Shown: positions 23,961 through 35,631 of the stretch, piece by piece
Numbering within the stretch: position 1 is the first letter of the stretch
How the letters are laid out: every line of letters starts with the position of its first letter
From: Eutypella sp. D-1
Taxonomy: Eukaryota > Ascomycota > Sordariomycetes > Xylariales > Diatrypaceae
NCBI GenBank assembly: GCA_023313575.1
Contig: JAJTTP010000022.1
Span: 310,001 to 374,000, forward strand
Reading direction: 5' to 3'
DNA length: 64,000 bases
Made by a program: the position numbers and the translations under genes
The notes under the pieces: model-generated
The model's database searches: none
Told to the model about the DNA's origin: nothing
What the model saw: the letters and a program-made list of their open reading frames with translations, nothing else

Positions 23961-26119
23961 ATGAGACTGCTTGACGTATGGGTGTTCTTGTGCATACTAC
24001 AATCTGAGTTGTTTTCATTTTGCGATGCAATAGCCGCCCAGGTCAACCACAACTCATCATGGCAGCCACAGTATGTTCTTGTGGCGACAGCAGAAACTAT
24101 CAGTCAGAATTGCAATACCCGTCGCTCCGTTGTATTCAATGGTACATTTCCAGGGCCAACTATTTACTTACGAGAAGACAAGACGACCTGGGTGAGAGTC
24201 TATAATCGCATACCAGACAAGAACCTTACTGTGGTGAGTTCACTCTTTGTTGTTGCCCCATAATCAGAGACTAAGCTATATTACAGCACTGGCATGGACT
24301 TACGATGAGAACTGCTCCATTCTCCGATGGCACGCCCCTGGTCACCCAATGGCCTATTCCATACGACAATTTCTTCGACTACGAGATGCGCCCAGACATT
24401 GGCGACGCCGGGACGTACACCTATCATTCTCACGAAGGTTTCCAAGCTATGACAGCACATGGGCACCTAGTCGTGCAAGACGCGGCCGATCCACCTTATC
24501 AATACACAGAAGAGGAGCAAATCATAATCGCAGACTGGTACACAAAATCGGACGAGGAGATCGAGTCCGCTCTGACATCCGCAAACTTTAAGTGGCCCGG
24601 GGGGCCCGAGGCATTGATTCTTAACGGGAAGTCGGGAACAAAGTCATCCCTAGATGGTTCAGATGATTCTTGCGGTCCGTCGATCATCGAAGTGAAGCCA
24701 GAGACAACTTATCGGCTTCGGTGGACAAGTATGACAGCATTAGCTTACGCGATCATTGAAATTGATGACCACACAGACATGACCGTAATCGAAGCTGACG
24801 GAAGATATACCAAACCTACTAAAATTGAACGCATGCAGTTGGCAAGTGGGCAGCGGTTCAGTACGTTGATAAACACAAAGAGCTTGAGCGAGCTTGAGGC
24901 CGACGGAAAGGCAGGTCAATACTGGATCAACTACAGAACTCCAGACGGTCCAAACGGTGTTCTGAGCGGAAAGGCTCTCCTCCGATATAACACTGGAAGC
25001 AATAGCGCAGCATCTAAACGATCGGTTGGCCATGGAAAGCCATCAGGTCCTGGTTCACGTCCTGGATCCGGCTCTGGATCCGGCACTGGATCGGGTCCTG
25101 GATCGGGTCCGCAGACGGGCTCCGGGCCGGGTAGTTCCCACCAACACGGGCGCCCGACAGCACCCGGTCATGAGAACATTCCAGGAAAACCAGAAGTCTC
25201 TGTCGATGACAGCTACACCACATGGCTTGAATACGCCCTTGAACCGCTGGATGAGGCGGATTACTTCCCACCGCTCGCTGAGGTAACCAGGACCATTCAG
25301 ATCAACCTTACCATGGATAAAAATACGGAGGGTCTATGGAAGTTTCAGTAAGTAGAAACTTCTTGCTCCCGTTACAAGTGAGGCCCGGAGAAAATAGAGC
25401 TAACATCTAGTAGGATGAACAACCTATCTTGGGATGAAACTACATTTAAAGCTCGACCAGGCGCTGTACCCTACTTAATCGATGCCTACGTGAACGGTAA
25501 AACACCTGACTACGACGCTGCCATGGCCAACTTTGGATGGGACCCAAACTCTCTAGGTTTCCCAGTTCAGATTGGGGAGGTGATCGATATTGTATGGCAG
25601 CAGACCAATATTGGCGCCCGTCGAAATTACGATTATCACCCTATGCACGCACACGGCGAGCGATACTGGGATCTGGGTTCCGGAAGCGGCGAGTACGATC
25701 CGGTGGCAAATGAACAGCGATTTGAGGGCTACCACCCGCCGCAACGTGATACAACGGTTCTTTATTCCTACGGGGATAGTCAAGGGGGATCCAGCTCGGC
25801 GTGGCGAGCGTGGCGTATAAAAGTCACGAAGGAAAACGCGGGCGCCTGGATCATGCACTGTCATATCTTGCACCACATGGTTATGGGTGAGTACCTATCC
25901 ACCATGGCCGTAATCCCTCCTTAAACCCCACTTGTTTTATTTACGTGGGCTTCTACTGACAAGCAAACAGGAATGCAGACCATCTGGGTGTTCGGCGATG
26001 CAACCACGATTCTGGACACATTGCCGCAACCCTATATCGCTGGGTATCTAGAGTATGGCGGTAGTGCATATGGAAATGATAGCTACGATCCTCTCGTACT
26101 ATCCTACTTCGGTGATTGA
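23961..26119 (+). CDS. Secreted multicopper oxidase, fungal ascorbate-oxidase-like
   Basis: Four exons (23961-24233, 24287-25347, 25414-25886, 25971-26119) join in frame to 651 aa. A signal peptide covers about residues 1-26. All four copper-binding blocks are present: HWHG at 92-95, YHSH at 137-140, HPMHAH at 520-525, and HCHILHH...GM at 593-604. The type-1 axial residue is Met604, which normally gives a lower redox potential than Leu or Phe. The segment FSDGTPLVTQWPIP after HWHG is characteristic of fungal ascorbate-oxidase-type enzymes rather than classical laccases. A Gly/Ser/Pro-rich insert (about residues 337-375) splits cupredoxin domains 2 and 3 and is atypical. The enzyme should couple oxidation of phenols or related reductants to reduction of O2 to water outside the cell. 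The substrate is unknown. Confidence 0.9.
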
Positions 26120-27425
26120 TACTTGTAGGGTTCATGCGAAGGCAGGCCGCTTAAGAATATGTGGGCGTGCTGGCTTGCTTTACATCGTCATCCCATAGGG
26201 ACGAGTTTATACTGAAGTGTGGCCATATTGGCTCGAGCGGTGTATGATACGAACATTTAGTTAGTTTTTCATTTACCCAAAAGTTGTTTTCTGATTTTTA
26301 CATAACTACGTAGGCAGTTAACTAAATGATGGTCAGTTGAGGGTCCTTAAGTGGGGCCAATATATAGGGGCAAGACTAGAATATAGTACCGCCGGGAACG
26401 CACCCTAGGCTCCAAGATTGATTGCCTGCGTATACAAATAGGGATCACCCTAACCTGTACATAGTGATCCTTGCCCTCCATATGGAAGTCTTATAATCCC
26501 TACCAAAATTTGTTACTACGACCTTGTGAACGGGACGCTGCTTATTATTCATTCATGAACTTCGCATGCTGATACAGAACGGCATCATGCTGTCGATGAA
26601 GAAGTACAACGAGTCCTTCCAATATACACCTTATGGTGCATTCACTCGTGACGGTGTTCAATTATTACGTAATTATTTACCTATGGACTGGGCCGCATGC
26701 TCTGTGAAGCGCCATGCAGATTTAACTTTCCCTGCACATGCCACGAGCTATCTACTAGTTAACTAGCAATTGCGGAGAAGACTTGAGTTCACGCCGGTAG
26801 CCCCGCAACCCTAAGAATTGAGTTCCGATAGACATCAGAGTTCTGCCTGGCGGCTTGCTTCTATAGAGCGAGTAGGTTCGTTTTTGATTGGCGTTCAACT
26901 AACGTGCGCATGTTCTCATGCTGGTGTCCTGTTCCTGCAGATCTTATGCATCGCAGGGACGATGCACTAGTGCCTACTGCGCAGGAAGTATGTTCTATGG
27001 GACATGGAACTTTGCTGTCGGCCTCATTACCTGGGACATGATGGTAAAGCCCAACCACTTCCCCATAGCCAAGAGTGTGGTTGGAGAAAAAACTAATTGT
27101 CTATCATGACTACAAGGCTTATGATGATATCCACCAGGGTTCTGATCCACTCATACCCATTGGCCTTTTCCATCCTAACTTCGTGATTAGACATAGTTAA
27201 GCGCCTCGTTATCATCATGCTACTAAAGTCCTCCATGCGACCTACGAGCCAGCCCATGACAGGTACATATATATATGGAAGTCCACATCTAATTCTTGTC
27301 ATCACCTCTTCGCAGAACTTGGAATCCTCTACAATTACTACCTTTTACATCGGAAGCGACTACGACCAACAACGGGCCAGTATTTCTATAATTCAAGAGA
27401 GCTGTCGTATACCCATGTGGTAATT
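26120..27425. other. Intergenic region; no gene supported
   Basis: No family-like reading frame was found. Short frames at 26566-26766 and 26918-27109 lack splice context. The region probably includes the 3' UTR of the oxidase gene and the promoter of the ATPase gene. Confidence 0.45.
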
Positions 27426-29909
27426 ATGGATTATATAAAAGAACAGATGTCCGAGACTGTCTGTAAATGGCGTTACAAAGCCCAGTATCTCGGAAAGCCG
27501 ACCGAGAAGGGCGTAGCCGACTACAATACTCGCTCTTCTACAGATACAGGGGTCCAGGCCGAGCAAGGCGAAGAGACTACTAAGGAACAGAATCCCGATT
27601 CGAATGACGCCGCCTTAGGAGCCCATCCCTGTGTGAAGACGTACTATGAAGGCCCAAGAAGCAGTCAACGATACAAGAACTGGGTCGAATACCCCCCCAA
27701 GCAAATGTCCAAGAGCGGCGCGAAAGCCCAAAGTCGAGTTGCAATTAAGGTCTTCATGGCCAAAGACTTTGACAAACCGGTGCTGGGAGGCCACTATTCG
27801 CTTAAGTGCCATATGATCGAAATCCAGAACCTGAGTCTAGTTGCTGCTCTTGAGCCCATTCTCAAAAGAGACGGAGTCAATTTGGACTTGTACTCGCTAG
27901 CCAGATTTAACGCCCCTTTCCGACCACTGTTCTTCTGCTACGATGACATTGTCGTTAAGTACAAGTCACTATCACAGGAAGACATCCTGAAGGCATTCAT
28001 GTTCCTGCTCGTCAAGGTCATGGATGAGGTGTTCGAAGAAGTGAAGTTCAAACAAAGTAGCCTGCAAGCTAGTGGTCTCATTTCATTCGACATTGCCTGG
28101 GCCTACTTCGCCAAAGATACAGTTGTTCTTAGCCAGGGAGCGAATTGCGAGGTCATCGTCAAAGCTGTCAGCACCACCTATGAAGAGAGAGGTACCAAGA
28201 TCTTCTTAATGCTCACGGCAAACATGTTGAAATTCAATGGCGAGGCCTTCGTGTGGGAAGAGTCCATACTCGAGATACCAGAATTCGAGGGGAATAGACC
28301 AGTCACAGATTTGCAGCACTTCCCTCTCAAATTCCACAAAGAACAGCGATCCGTCATCGATAGACTGACTGCACGGGGACGCATGGTCCTTGACTATCAA
28401 AGTGTTGTCTACTGCACATACGATGGGATAGCAGTCTACAGCGAAGGGAAGAAGATACAGCGATTCAATGTAAGGTTACCAAATCTTATCGCTACGAAGT
28501 GCTAACTCAAACATAGGTTGACGGAAGGATATTGATCGACGTTGTCGGGTATAATAAGTATCACTTGATGAAAGGGGAAAGAGAGGGAAAGGATTACAAT
28601 TCACAAGCCAGCACGGTGAAGGGAACCGGCAGACAACAACTAAACAGTATGCCCGGGGATGGTACACACTTTTATTTGTCGCCTGATGAGATTTTACCCA
28701 GAAAGACCGCCAGCGATGACAGAACGCCTTCATTGAGAGGAAACTACCAGGGAGAAGACGAGAGGCGGTTAAGTTCAGAAGAACAGCAGAGGAACAAAGA
28801 TACGATGCTTTCCTGCCCAGAAGACTTGAAGTTTATGACTCCTTTTTTGGAGGGGTTCTGCTTGAAGAATAAGATGTGGTGTAAGTTCTCACCACGTGAC
28901 GCTCTTGATACTTTGCTAACGCTAATCCAGTCATGTTCTTCGTTGAGGACATTGGCCCTATTACATGGAATGATGAAGCCTTTGACCATCTAGTATACGA
29001 CGAACAGCAAAAGGACCTAATTCTCTCATTCGTGGAAAGCCATGGTCATTCCAAGCAGAAGCACCTGGATGACGTTATTATGGGAAAAGGTGCTTTCGAA
29101 CTGGTTTCTTACTCAATCATGTTCATAGCTAATGCTATCGTACAGGCCGAGGTCTAGTCATGCTTCTGAGTGGCCCGCCGGGAACGGGAAAGACTCTTAC
29201 TGCCGAAGCCGGTAAGTCCTATTATATCCCGTACTTCAGATCATTGCTGACCATACAAACAGTCGCTGATCGCACCCGTCGCCCTCTATTCTATCTCCAG
29301 GCCGAAGACCTCGGTATCAACGCGGCGACATTGGGTGCGAACCTAAAGAATGTATTTGACCTTGCTACTGAATGGAGGGCAGTGATACTATTAGACGAGG
29401 CGGATGTTTTCATGGCGGAGCGGCATCCCCACGATATCGCCCGAAATGAGCTCGTTTCCATCTTCTTGAGAGAGCTGGAGTACACCCGCTGCATTGTGCT
29501 CTTAACGACAAACATGTTCCAGACTATCGACACAGCGTTTCGTTCACGCCTCAGTATGCATCTACTTTTCAAGCCTCTCACTTCCGAAGCACGCGCAGCT
29601 ATCTGGCGTAAGTTCTTGGACAGGATTCCTGGCGCACTAACATCAGCATCAAGCACGGCCGACGCTGCTTCTACATCGCTGCTGAAGGGAACGGGGGTAG
29701 TGGATGTGAACGATGCAGACATTAAAGACTTAGCTCAATGGTCTCTAAATGGTCGAGAGATCAAGACGGCCGTCAAAATGGTGAAGTCGTGGTGTGACCA
29801 TAAAAACCTCGACGTGACGTTGGCTAGGCTGGAGAACGGGATCAAGTTCACTAGCCCTCATGCCTCAAAGCAGTTGGCAAACGGCGACACCGATCTTTAC
29901 GATGATTAA
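27426..29909 (+). CDS. AAA ATPase with DUF7025-type N-terminal region
   Basis: Five exons (27426-28469, 28517-28880, 28931-29089, 29146-29211, 29263-29909) join in frame to 759 aa; introns are 47-56 bp. The N-terminal half matches the fungal DUF7025 type (YSLARFNAPFRPLFFCYDDI; GKKIQRFNVDGRILIDVVGY). The C-terminal half is a single AAA domain: Walker A GPPGTGKT at 532-539, Walker B VILLDEAD at 585-592, sensor-1 VLLTTN, and the arginine-bearing AFRSRL before MHLLFKPL. All key residues for ATP binding and hydrolysis are visible, so it should be an active ATPase. These proteins form a large fungal-specific expansion of unknown role. They are often compared with AAA remodelling enzymes of the ATAD/BCS1 kind, which does not identify the substrate. 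The start at 27426 is the first ATG; 27447 is an alternative. Confidence 0.87.
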
Positions 29910-30485
29910 TTGTCATCCGGAGTCATATTTATGGATCAGGTGTCGGTGTTATTCCTTCATCCCATCTATCGCTCTTTTTCCCAGTACCAATAACCAGTCA
30001 CCCAATCCTGTGGGTCACAGAAATCACATTATTCCACTCGCATTGTATACTACGCACTGTTACTCAAATTGAATGAAATGCATTTAGTCTACATTGAATA
30101 GCTAATATGCCTTTCTGCAATATTTATTTAGTACATAACTAGCTTTTTGAAGATCTATCCCATAGAACTAGCTGGTTTGGAAACATGCAAAGTTGTAATT
30201 GCTGCCAACTCGTCGCTCAGCCAAACTACTTCACCACAGAAGACGAACATTCGACCAGGTGGGAAGAATACTAGGCACTTAGATGCGGAAACACGCCAAC
30301 AGGGCCATCTCTGAAGAACCTTCACTGACCCCGTAGGCTTGTCTATGACCATGTACAAAGATAGCGACCTTATTGCAGCCTCCATCTACGCATCAAGGCG
30401 ACAGTGTCATCAGCGACAAGGTAGTAATTACCAAACCGCCACCACAGCTCTAAACTCTACTCTGCCGCAAAGCCATAACCCGCAA

Positions 30486-31138
30486 ATGGCGGATCAGGAG
30501 TCGGCTCTTCAATACCAGTATGTACCAACCAGCTGCACCGCGACAGTTTAAGTCCTGCCACCACTCACGTGCACACGCTAACATGGTGCATGCAGCAACA
30601 AGTCAGTTCACAAAAAGGAGAAAGATATTTCAGAGTCCGCCCTAGCAAGATACTTCATGGCCCTAGGGCTTCCTATCTCCGGGGGTTCGATACCTCTTTC
30701 TCTCCGGCAACCCAAGAGAGAGCCGTCTATTGATTTTGAGAAGAAGACAGCATACCAACTACATATGCAGCATAGTAAGTAGTCGCTCCTAGCATGTTAC
30801 GGGATCAGCAGTTCCGTAATAGAGGCGAAGAGGAAGACGCAGAAGTCCAAAATCACTTTCCATGCCCAGGGGATGAACGTCACCCGTCATACCGCCGGCC
30901 CTATTCTGTCCCGAGAAAGTCATAAAGTAAGGGTCTCCTTTCAAAAGGGAGTCGTCGCCGCCACGGTACAACCATCCGGGGGAATCTCCTTCACGAGTTA
31001 CCCCGACATTTCCGGCAGATCATGCCAAACAAGCTGTACAATGACAAGCCATTCATTCCTTTCAGGGACCGCCAGTATCGCGAACAGATCCAAGACTGGT
31101 ACTCATACATGGAGTCGCTCAGAACAGCAACATTCTAA
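30486..31138 (+). CDS. Small basic protein of unknown function (four-exon model)
   Basis: A gene model of 144 aa was assembled from splice signals: exons 30486-30517, 30596-30774, 30823-30926 and 31019-31138. The first intron has a GTATGT donor, a CGCTAACA branch and a GCAG acceptor. The second is 48 bp with GTAAGT. The third is 92 bp with GTAAGG and a CCGGCAG acceptor. All phases agree. The product starts MADQESALQYH, contains ESALARYFMALGLP, is rich in Lys and Arg in the middle, and ends in PFRDRQYREQIQDWYSYMESL. There is no signal peptide or membrane segment. I do not recognise a family. The coherent splicing and coding-like C-terminus argue for a real gene; the joint between exons 2 and 3 is the weakest. 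Confidence 0.45.
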
Positions 31139-31531
31139 TAGACGACGAATAGCGTAGTATGAGCGACAGGGGGAATGGTAATAACTTTGGGAAGGATCTG
31201 ACAGCGCTAACGAATTGGTATCGTTGGCCGGTGGATATCGATTTGCTAGCTTGGCCAGAGGCCCAACGCCTAATACTGCGATGGAAGAAACTGGGATGTC
31301 CGGCATTGTAGGATTGAAACCCTGTCTAATTTTATCTATTATATCCCAACCGAATGGCGATGGGCGTGTCCAATTGCCATTTTTCTTATCGCAAGATGAC
31401 AGCTAGGCCTAGGCTTGACTTCGCCCCTTTAGGGGCTCGAACTGTCTAGTCAGGGGACGCTACTGAATAGTTTCTGGGCGTTTATGACTGAGCATTGTCA
31501 CAGACCCAGTGGACTAGTGGAAACACCCTGA
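31139..31531. other. Short spacer; nothing recognised
   Basis: This region lies between the 3' ends of two small convergent gene models. Nothing beyond short random open frames was seen. Confidence 0.4.
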
Positions 31532-31952
31532 TCAAGTCTTACACCGCCGTCTTGGCGTCTGGAGTATGGAGAAAATAAAAATCTGCTTTACTGTACAGTA
31601 TCGCTGCCTTGATACTGAGTATCCTGTCCCGTTCTCTATGTATCCGCCTAGAACTTCTTTACTGTACAATATAACAAGCCAATGGCCACCGGGATAATCT
31701 AGGTATTGTAGCTTCACTTGGTCACCGTTCCACCTGTTATAAGATGCACATATCTGTTCTACCTCACCGTTCTCGTCAGCATGAGTCCCACTCACATCGT
31801 TAACCCATTATCTAGGGAATTAGCCAATAATACGGAAAGGAATCAACCGTCATGCGGGAGACGGACTTGGAATCCACTACCGACTGCCGGAAAGTCTTTG
31901 CCGTGCCGATTTCTCCACCGTTGACCCAGTTCGCGATCGGTAAATCGGTCAT
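31532..31952 (-). CDS. Small protein of unknown function (two-exon model)
   Basis: Minus strand: ATG at 31952, exon 1 to 31834, a 43-bp intron with a GTATTA donor and GTTAAC branch, exon 2 31790-31532. The total is 378 bp and in frame (125 aa). The reading is coding-like: MTDLPIANWVNGGEIG at the start, then ICASYNRWNGDQVKLQYLDY, GGHWLVILYSKEVLGGY and ENGTGYSVSRQRYC. There is no clear signal peptide at this ATG, so an upstream exon is possible. The family is not recognised. The short intron and the uncertain start keep confidence low. Confidence 0.35.
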
Positions 31953-32112
31953 GTTTCCACTTATTAGCGACCCCTGTGGGCCGAAGACGGAGCTATTACA
32001 TATTTTCTTTCCATAATAAAAGACATGTTCCCGCCGGCTCTGTTACCGTTTCGAGTCCAAAAAATCACCGCTCGAAGGTTTTCAGTTGGGGTTTATCCGT
32101 CTACTGCCCAGC

Positions 32113-33999
32113 ATGGCTGTCCCAGACGAGAGGCACGGGGTTAGCAGAAACCCTCCAGAGGATTATAGCCCTACAGACCAGAACGGCGATTCTATCGAAG
32201 CCGTAGAGAGAGGCCCACATGAGGTCGAAGACCCGGATCCCCTACAACAGGTGGCGACCAAGGAATCGCTTGCGCACCGAGCATCTCAAGATATCCGAAG
32301 AACTGCCAGTAATGTCATTACCAACGTCGCCTCCCATATCACGACACGATCATGGCCCGAACCTCCTCCACCGCCCGACGGAGGTCTGAAGGCGTGGACC
32401 CAAGTTGCGATGGGTTGGCTTGTTATGGTACGTACTTAATTCACATCTTCGGGCCCCTCGGGTCAGCAGAGCTACAGCGTCTTGGCTTTAAGTGGAAGCT
32501 AACCTATTTGTAGTATGTTTTGATCAACTCCTCCATCCATTCTGCTGATGCTGATGTCCACGATATAGATTCACTACGTGGGGATGTACGTCATTAGACC
32601 CTCTATCAATATCCCTTGGCGTTCTCTTTCGATTTACCCCTAGAAGTTGATATCCGACAGTTTGATGTCGGAAAAGGGTTAACGGACTGTAGATGTCAAC
32701 TCCTTCGGTAGCTTCCAAACATACTATACTACCACAATGCCGCATTCTCCATCGACGATATCATGGATTGGATCAGTACAGACATGGTTGACCCTATTGA
32801 TTGGGGCCTTCTCGGGTAGGATGCTAGACGCCGGCCTCTTTTTGCCGACCTTTTTCGTGGGCGCTGTTCTACAGGTTCTCGGCATGTTCCTAATGAGCAT
32901 TTCAACCAAGTACTGGCAGCTCATGCTGACTCAGGGTGTGCTCACCGGGATTGGAGGCGGCATTTTTTTCACACCGTCTCTCGCTCTGATCAGCACGTAT
33001 TTCCAGTCAAGACGTGGCTTAGCCGTGGGGCTCGCAACAACGGGAAATTCTACTGGCGGGATGATCTACCCGCTGGTTGTGCGGCAGCTCATACCTACTG
33101 TAGGATTTCCCTGGACTGCTAGAGTGCTTGCATTCATCAATATGACCTTCCTCGCGACGGCCTTGGCTTTCATGCGACCACGCTTACCACCTAGGAAATC
33201 GGGCCCTATCATTGACTGGTCAGCTTTCAAGGAGCCTGTATATGTGACGTTTGTGACTGGGCTATTCATAGTCATGTGGGCAAATTATTATACTTTCTAT
33301 TATGTAGGTCGTGTCATTGGACAATTGGAACACACACGGTCTGCCTACAGAGCAACGCTAATCTATGACAGATTGCCTCATTTGGCAGGGAAGCTTTGGG
33401 CCTAAACTACTCCAGTGCTTCTCTTCTCATCATTGTTTTAAATGGTGTCGCGTTGCCTTTTAGGGTAATGCCAGCTATGATCGCAGATCGCGTTGGTGTC
33501 ATCAATGTCATAGTTGTGGTAGCTTGGGCATGGACCATCGTTGCCTTCTCTTGGCTCGGTGTTTCGAAGATGGCAGGATACTACGTCTTCACCGTTTTCT
33601 ACGGGATCACCTCCGGAAGCTTCCAAAGCATGATCCCTACGGCAGTAACTGGAATCACAAAAAGACTCGATATGGTCGGCACAAGACTTGGTAGTAAGTA
33701 ACCTATCCAACCCTTAACCCAAATTCACAACAAACTCTTGCCATATCATTTGGTCTTTTCGTATATGGTATTTCATTTTCAAACTCGTAAACAGAGACTA
33801 ATAGAAACAAGTGGCCTTCACCATCACCTCATTTGCTTCACTTACTGGACCGCCGCTCGGAGGGGCTCTCCAAGATGCGTCAGGCGGCCGATTCACCGGA
33901 CCTCAAGCTTGGGCCGCCAGCGCGACTGCGGTGGGAACAATATTTTTCACGGCGGTGAGACTACTCAAGGCCGGCCGTAATCCTAAGGTTAAATGTTAA
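32113..33999 (+). CDS. MFS transporter, monocarboxylate porter-like (possible frameshift)
   Basis: After a long acidic N-terminus, the sequence has the monocarboxylate-transporter mark PPPPDGGLKAWTQVAMGWLVM. Typical fungal family blocks follow: PSTISWIGSVQTWLTLLIGAFSG, GIGGGIFFTPSLALISTYF, RRGLAVGLATTGNSTGG, and late LGMAFTITSFASLTGPPLGGAL. Exons that join cleanly are 32113-32427, 32693-33303, 33372-33693 and 33812-33999. A short exon reading F-T-T-W-G must lie at 32570-32585 to complete helix 1 into YVNSFGSFQTYYT. However, the only acceptor AG leaves one extra base (exon would start at 32569), so canonical splicing breaks the frame. The intended product is about 483 aa with 12 membrane helices, moving small carboxylates or similar solutes across the membrane. 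It may be a recent pseudogene, or there may be a sequencing error. Confidence 0.7.
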
Positions 34000-34239
34000 G
34001 AGTGGTAATGTTTGCGGTGTAACCTACATTGCGGAGCGGCAAGTGGAAAGAGAAAAGGGGAAGTGGGGCTAGATAGTATCACCACATAATACGACCAATT
34101 GCGTAATGAGATTTTTAGATAAATTGCATCTATGATACGAGATCTACAGAAACATGTGATTCAATAGAATGATATATACATGGCATTTCCCTCCATGCCA
34201 AATGGTAAGCTTTGTACAGGGAATGGACGGTGAGTAAAA

Positions 34240-35631
34240 TCAGTGTCCCCATCCTTCCAAGGGGTTATCGCCGGGAAGCTGGTCGATCCACTCCTCGGTG
34301 GGATTTGGGAAGGCAGCCTCCATCGGGCAGGTCTGAGCGTTTATACCGCCGGGGATTCCGACGCAGGTCTCCATGCCGAGGGTTCCGGCATTACAAGTAT
34401 CAATGATGTTCCGTAGTGTGTCTGGGTCCCACCCAGAGACGAAGTCGGCATGAGAGCTGAACCCGGTCCGATCTCCGTTCGAGAGCACGAAAGGCTGGTT
34501 CTGACCATCCGGCGTCCATTTATCCGCAAATTGGGGAGTGTCATAGTACACCTCGTAGAACATGTGGGGGAAATGCATCCATCCCTCCGGGCAGTCCTGC
34601 ATTCCATCAGGGCCCGTGCTAGGGAATGCCATGTTGTTCTGATAGTCTTCGAGGCCCACTTCGGGGTTATAACACGAAGGCACTGTGACATGCAGGGTTA
34701 GCCCATTTACTCATCGACGCAACGACATTCTCAACGTGACAGAATACATCGATGTGATCCTAGCTCTTTACTAGGATCACGAACTGTACTGTTGCAGTGG
34801 ATGGATCAACAAGTACTGAAAGTGACTCACTGTGAATATCTTGTCTTAGGGGAGAATATTGACCGTTGCAGTTGATGACAGGGAAGCCGGCCCCCGCGCC
34901 TTTGTTGTTCGGGTCTGCAATACCCGCCGTAGAGCCATCGGAATCCGGAGGATACCGATCCGGGTCACCTTCAGCCGGACAGGTCCACTGCACTGGCTGA
35001 ATGTCGCCCAGTGCCGGGTCGAGCTGGAGCGCACCCGATCCCGAAGACGGTGCTTCTCTTGTCATAGCGTCGCCGCTGACCATGTGCAGGCCAGGTGGGA
35101 AGGGGACGATCTCATCGTTAGTAGGTTCGAAACTGGGAAGAGGATTAGTCACTATATATAAATAATAGAACGGTGGCCTTACAAATAGTAAACGTTCATA
35201 TAGTAGAGCGGCACCTGTGTGAACTTCCCGTCCTCCGGGGACTGGAAGTATATAGGAGCGACCCAATAGTTGCTCTTGTCATTTGCAATCTTTGCATTGG
35301 TGCAAGACGAGTTTAGCAGTTGACCTCCGTGGATAGTCAGGTCGAAGTTGCTCCCTCCCATGATTCCATGTGTGTGTCCGGAAGCCTCACCCGGGCTAAC
35401 GATGGGGTCCATACGACCCTCCGTAGAGAACTTCCCAGGTTCATTGTTGAAGTGCAGCACAGCAAAAGTACCACCGGCTGTAGTGAACAAGTTTTCGTTG
35501 ACCGGCTTGGAGTCGCTAGTCGTCCAGAGGTTCTTCGACGACAAAATTCGGGATGACTGAGATTGAAAAGGAGCGGCAGCTGTCAACGAGGCGAATGCCG
35601 TTATAAGGAGTGACTGAGTTATGGATTTCAT
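34240..35631 (-). CDS. Secreted DUF1996 protein (copy 1)
   Basis: Three exons (35631-35183, 35132-34831, 34682-34240) join in frame to 397 aa. The signal peptide is residues 1 to about 21 (MKSITQSLLITAFASLTAAA). The DUF1996 pattern is clear: RMDPIVSPGEASGHTHGIMGG, SSCTNAKIANDKSNYWVAPIYF, MNVYY, FPPGLHMVSGDA, and a C-terminal half with DIQPVQWTCP, CPEGWMHFPHMFYEVYYDT and FSSHADFVSGWD. DUF1996 proteins are secreted, often linked by annotation to cell-wall-associated or WSC-domain proteins, but have no proven activity. The start at 35631 is the first ATG; the preceding in-frame codons lack one. A second family member lies at 56668-57991 in this window. Confidence 0.85.
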
